Origin: Hyphomicrobiales bacterium
GTDB lineage: Bacteria > Pseudomonadota > Alphaproteobacteria > Rhizobiales > Rhizobiaceae
Reading direction: 5' to 3'
Assembly (NCBI GenBank): GCA_900472605.1
Contig: UCJD01000049.1
Span: 92,749 to 156,748 of the forward strand
Length of the DNA: 64,000 nucleotides
The position numbers and the translations under genes are program-made. Of the stretch, positions 62,240 to 64,000 are shown in pieces. Below the pieces are notes generated by a model. The model saw only the letters and a list, made by a program, of their open reading frames with translations, was not told where the DNA came from and did not search any database. Numbering within the stretch: the stretch's first letter is position 1; each line of letters begins with the position of its first letter.

Positions 62240-63234
62240 TGCCCCTTTTGGAAGTCAAGGACCTTCACACCAGGTTTCATTCGGTTCGCGCGGTCAGCGG
62301 CGTCTCGTTCAAGATCGACGCCAACGAAACTGTCGCGATCGTGGGAGAGTCGGGGTCCGGGAAGTCGATTACGTCCCTCTCGATCCTCAGGCTTCTGAAT
62401 AGCCGGGGCGTTCGCGTGACTGGCGAGGTTCTGTTCGACGGCACCGATCTGCTGAAGCTTTCCGAACGCGAGATGCGCCGGCTGCGCGGCAACAAGATTT
62501 CGATGGTGTTTCAGGAGCCGATGACGAGCCTGAACCCGGTTCTGACCGTTGGACGGCAGCTCTCGGAGCCGCTCCGGCTTCATCAGGGCATGAACAGGCG
62601 CCAGGCCCGTGAGAAGGCCATCGATCTGCTGAAGACAGTGGGCATTTCGTCTCCCGAACGCCGCGTGGACGAGTATCCCCATCAGCTATCGGGTGGCATG
62701 CGGCAGCGCGTGATGATCGCCATGGCGCTGGCATGTTCGCCAAAGCTGCTCATTGCGGACGAACCGACGACCGCCCTGGACGTGACGATTCAGGCGCAGG
62801 TACTCGACCTGATGCGTCAGATGAGGACGCAGTACGGCTCCGCAATCATGCTGATCACCCATGATCTGGGAGTCGTCGCGGAGATGGCGGACCGCGTGAT
62901 AGTCCTCTATGCGGGCCGCGTCGTGGAGACGGCGGACGTCCATACGCTCTTTCGCCAGCCCCTGCATCCCTACACGCGCGGGCTCCTCAACTCTATGCCG
63001 AAGCTCGGATCCTCGCTTTCCGCCGAGGGCCGCGTGCCGCTGAGCGAGATCAAGGGCAGCGTTCCCCGGCTTACTCAAGACCTGAAAGGATGTGCTTTCG
63101 CGCCGCGCTGTCCTCGCGCCACCTCGGTGTGCCTGGATACGGTCCCTCCCGCCGAGGAGAAGAAGGCCGGGCACATCGCTGCATGTCACCATCCGCTGGA
63201 GACCGACCTGACCGCGAACAGGAGTGCAAAATGA
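62239..63234 (+). CDS. ABC transporter ATP-binding protein, DppD/OppD type
   Basis: 331 residues. Walker A GESGSGKS (36-43), signature LSGGM, Walker B LLIADEPTTALD and the C-terminal oligopeptide-type extension with a Cys-rich FAPRCPRATSVC segment, as in DppD proteins. It overlaps both neighbours, so the operon is translationally coupled. It powers uptake of the solute. Confidence 0.95.
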   Translation: MPLLEVKDLHTRFHSVRAVSGVSFKIDANETVAIVGESGSGKSITSLSILRLLNSRGVRVTGEVLFDGTDLLKLSEREMRRLRGNKISMVFQEPMTSLNPVLTVGRQLSEPLRLHQGMNRRQAREKAIDLLKTVGISSPERRVDEYPHQLSGGMRQRVMIAMALACSPKLLIADEPTTALDVTIQAQVLDLMRQMRTQYGSAIMLITHDLGVVAEMADRVIVLYAGRVVETADVHTLFRQPLHPYTRGLLNSMPKLGSSLSAEGRVPLSEIKGSVPRLTQDLKGCAFAPRCPRATSVCLDTVPPAEEKKAGHIAACHHPLETDLTANRSAK

Positions 63235-64000
63235 GCCGGACAGACAATCCGATACTCGAGGTCAAGAATCTCAAGAAACACTTCCACGTCGGCGGCGGTT
63301 TTCTCAAGGGCGAAGCCAAGGTCGTCCACGCGGTGGATGGCGTGGACTTCGCAATCTACCCCGGCGAGACACTTGCACTGGTTGGAGAGAGTGGCTGCGG
63401 CAAATCCACGATCGGGCGCGCGATCCTCGGTCTGTCTCCGGCGACCAGTGGCGAGATCAGCTTCGAGGGAGAGCGCATCGACGGCCTGAACAGGGCCAAG
63501 TACCGCTTGCTTAGGAAACGCATCCAGATCGTGTTCCAGGACCCTTTCAGCTCGTTGAACCCGAGAATGAGGGTCCGCGACATCATTGGCGAGCCGCTTG
63601 TCAACTTCGGTATCGCGAAGGGGCGGGCGGAGCTGGACGCCCGGGTCGAGGCCCTCCTTGAGCGGGTCCACCTGCCACCCGATGCCGGGCAGCGCTTCCC
63701 CCATGAATTTTCAGGCGGGCAACGCCAGCGCATCGGCATTGCCCGCGCGCTTGCTCCGGAGCCTGATCTGCTCATTCTGGATGAAGCTGTTGCCGCGCTC
63801 GACGTGTCGGTGAAGGCCCAGATCATCAACCTGCTGGTAGAGCTGCAGCAGACGCTGAAACTGTCGATGCTCTTCATCAGCCACGACCTGGCGATCGTGG
63901 AGCACCTGGCCGACCGGGTGGCCGTCATGTATCTCGGCAAGGTTGCTGAGGTGGGTTCGAGATCTTCGATATTCGCCCACCCGACCCATCCCTACACTAA
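63231..64000 (+). CDS. ABC transporter ATP-binding protein, DppF/OppF type (3' end outside window)
   Basis: At least 256 codons are visible from ATG 63231, which overlaps the preceding stop (ATGA); no stop occurs before the window end. Walker A GESGCGKST (52-60), Q-loop FQDPFSSLNPRM, signature FSGGQRQRIGIARAL and Walker B LLILDEAVAALDVS are intact. The visible end, HPTHPYT, is the normal late region of DppF proteins, so only about 60-70 residues are missing. It is the second ATPase of the transporter. Confidence 0.95.
   Translation, partial: MSRTDNPILEVKNLKKHFHVGGGFLKGEAKVVHAVDGVDFAIYPGETLALVGESGCGKSTIGRAILGLSPATSGEISFEGERIDGLNRAKYRLLRKRIQIVFQDPFSSLNPRMRVRDIIGEPLVNFGIAKGRAELDARVEALLERVHLPPDAGQRFPHEFSGGQRQRIGIARALAPEPDLLILDEAVAALDVSVKAQIINLLVELQQTLKLSMLFISHDLAIVEHLADRVAVMYLGKVAEVGSRSSIFAHPTHPYT

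Noticed and set aside
1..64000. CRISPR array, tRNA or rRNA genes
   Set aside because: No regularly spaced repeats or tRNA-like cloverleaf with CCA end were recognised when reading; a covariance-model scan was not possible here.

Overview
The window reads as a chromosome or megaplasmid segment of a Rhizobiales-type alphaproteobacterium. The support is high-GC coding, four near-identical tandem aldo/keto reductases, LysR-rich catabolic clusters, a 530-residue isocitrate lyase divergent from a ScfR/RamB-type regulator, and Dpp/Opp-type ABC genes. This assignment is inferred from gene content only. I recognised no rRNA, tRNA or CRISPR array.

Region by region. 1-10.1 kb holds the end of an alpha/beta hydrolase, a P460-type c-heme protein with a DUF4405-like membrane protein, then a LysR / four aldo/keto reductases / MFS exporter / LysR block and a GNAT gene. 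10.1-17.5 kb is an accessory island: KptA, a TnsA-like protein, a soluble AAA+ protein carrying an FtsH-type zinc-protease motif, a small unknown, a CoiA-like zinc-finger protein, a C5-cytosine DNA methyltransferase and a single receiver domain. 18-28.5 kb is catabolic: amidase, UGSC/CGSC-like protein, Tat-exported ABC substrate-binding protein, two family III CoA-transferases, a beta-hydroxyacid dehydrogenase, a cupin and an SDR. 28.7-32.3 kb is a compact anti-phage-type operon: a CapV-like patatin, a CD-NTase and a DisA_N/DAC-domain protein. 32.5-54.3 kb is a large acyl-CoA catabolic cluster. 54.3-56.35 kb is a TnpB-related element bounded by 12-bp inverted repeats, with a frameshifted gene and a run of strong hairpins. 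56.4-59.6 kb holds isocitrate lyase and its divergent regulator. 59.7-64 kb holds a MmgE/PrpD protein and the start of an oligopeptide-type ABC transporter that runs off the window.

How it may work together. The CaiB/BaiF transferases, MaoC hydratase, CitE/HpcH lyase, MmgE/PrpD proteins, acyl-CoA dehydrogenases, thiolase, enoyl-CoA hydratase and acyl-CoA ligase suggest CoA-dependent breakdown of a branched or C5 dicarboxylate-type acid, yielding acetyl-CoA for the neighbouring glyoxylate-shunt enzyme. The LysR gene at 51.8-52.8 kb probably controls much of it: an ATAGG-N5-CCTAT box lies at its own promoter and at two distant catabolic promoters.

The most noteworthy systems are the CapV/CD-NTase/DAC operon, the TnsA-like/AAA-M41 pair beside an unusual methyltransferase operon, and the TnpB-related element with its hairpin array. 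Paired hairpins between several convergent genes look like bidirectional terminators.
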